A stretch of DNA of 64,000 nucleotides from Enterobacter cloacae. Lineage in GTDB: Bacteria; Pseudomonadota; Gammaproteobacteria; Enterobacterales; Enterobacteriaceae. A model generated the notes under the pieces. The model saw only the letters and a list, made by a program, of their open reading frames with translations. It searched no databases and had not been told where the DNA came from. A program made the position numbers and the translations under genes. Positions within the stretch are counted from its first letter, which is position 1. Each line of letters starts with the position of its first letter. The stretch spans positions 4,526,001-4,590,000 of the forward strand of contig AP022133.1 of the NCBI GenBank assembly GCA_014169315.1, written 5' to 3'. This document shows, piece after piece, positions 63,601 to 64,000 of this stretch.

Positions 63601-64000
63601 TCAGCTAAGGGTAAATGCTTTTTCTGCCGGTAAACTGGTTAATCTCATCAGGCGTGCAGCGGGCTCGTTGGCGCGTTCGGGCACATCCGGAAGGCTACGC
63701 CATCCGCGCGTGCTGTCAAATTCCCAAATTTTCAGCCGCTCAATAGCAGGGGTGACGGCAATAGACCAGATTAAGACATCCTCTGCGTCGCTGAGCGCTT
63801 CTACCAGTGCGGTTTTGGTGGCTCGCAGGCGTCCGGAGCCGGGAAGTAACTGCACCAGGCTGGCATCGTCTGATGCGCAGCCGCAGAGCTTACGAATGCT
63901 CTGGCGCAAGGTGATGAGCTGAGCCCTGGCCTCGATGGGATCGTTTTGGTTACGTACCCACAGCTGCTCATTGCTGGAAAGTGGGTAATCGTCGTGCGGG
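63601..64000 (-). CDS. yieE: YieE, phosphopantetheinyl transferase-type protein (5' end outside window)
   Basis: 133 C-terminal codons in an open frame that continues through the window end with no stop. The visible sequence includes SSNEQLWVRNQNDP, LCGCASDDASLVQLL and EDVLIWSIAVTPAIERLKIWE, resembling E. coli YieE (about 249 residues), annotated as a 4'-phosphopantetheinyl transferase family member. An apparent internal start at 63909 is not the real start. The gene probably begins about 350 bp beyond the window. The predicted operon partner is chrR. Confidence 0.85.
   Translation of the reverse strand, partial: PHDDYPLSSNEQLWVRNQNDPIEARAQLITLRQSIRKLCGCASDDASLVQLLPGSGRLRATKTALVEALSDAEDVLIWSIAVTPAIERLKIWEFDSTRGWRSLPDVPERANEPAARLMRLTSLPAEKAFTLS

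Overview
The window is a core chromosomal segment of a gamma-proteobacterium of the Enterobacteriaceae. Gene order and protein sequences follow Escherichia coli closely, and the 16S variable region, the spacers and the gene set suggest an Enterobacter, Lelliottia or Leclercia-like organism; species cannot be fixed by eye. I see no prophage, insertion sequence, CRISPR array, toxin-antitoxin pair or defence island. The segment is housekeeping DNA surrounding the origin of replication, oriC, at about 41.55-41.80 kb.

Left to right: fabY (cut by the window edge), dtd, yihY and yihX form a minus-strand operon. Then come typA, the nitrogen-control operon glnA-glnL-glnG with NtrC and sigma-54 sites, the small-protein gene yshB, hemN, a candidate small membrane-protein gene, yihI, the sRNA genes csrC and spf (Spot 42) either side of engB, polA, yihG, dsbA-srkA, yihD and mobA-mobB. 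A complete rRNA operon (16S-tRNA-Glu-23S-5S, minus strand, transcribed away from oriC) occupies 20.7-26.0 kb. It is followed by yieP-hsrA, the ribose operon rbsDACBKR, kup, ravA-viaA, asnA/asnC and mioC, then oriC.

Right of oriC: mnmG, rsmG, the ATP synthase operon atpIBEFHAGDC, glmU-glmS (UDP-GlcNAc synthesis), the phosphate operon pstSCAB-phoU behind Pho boxes, yieH, adeP behind a PurR-like box, chrR (yieF), and the C-terminal part of yieE cut by the window end.

The layout suits an origin-proximal, highly expressed region: most large operons (rRNA, atp, pst, glm) read away from oriC, and long antisense open frames inside glnA, typA, atpA and glmS are by-products of strong codon bias. The most notable large-scale feature is the single rRNA operon joining yieP to mobB. 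In E. coli yieP flanks rrnC and mobB flanks rrnA, with roughly 90 kb between, so this operon looks like an rrnC/rrnA hybrid junction. Smaller points include a TTG-started membrane ORF in frame behind yihI, two RbsR operators before rbsD, a GlnZ-type 3'UTR RNA after glnA, and two dispersed families of palindromic repeats. I found no convincing undescribed system; the candidates worth checking are listed with what would refute them.
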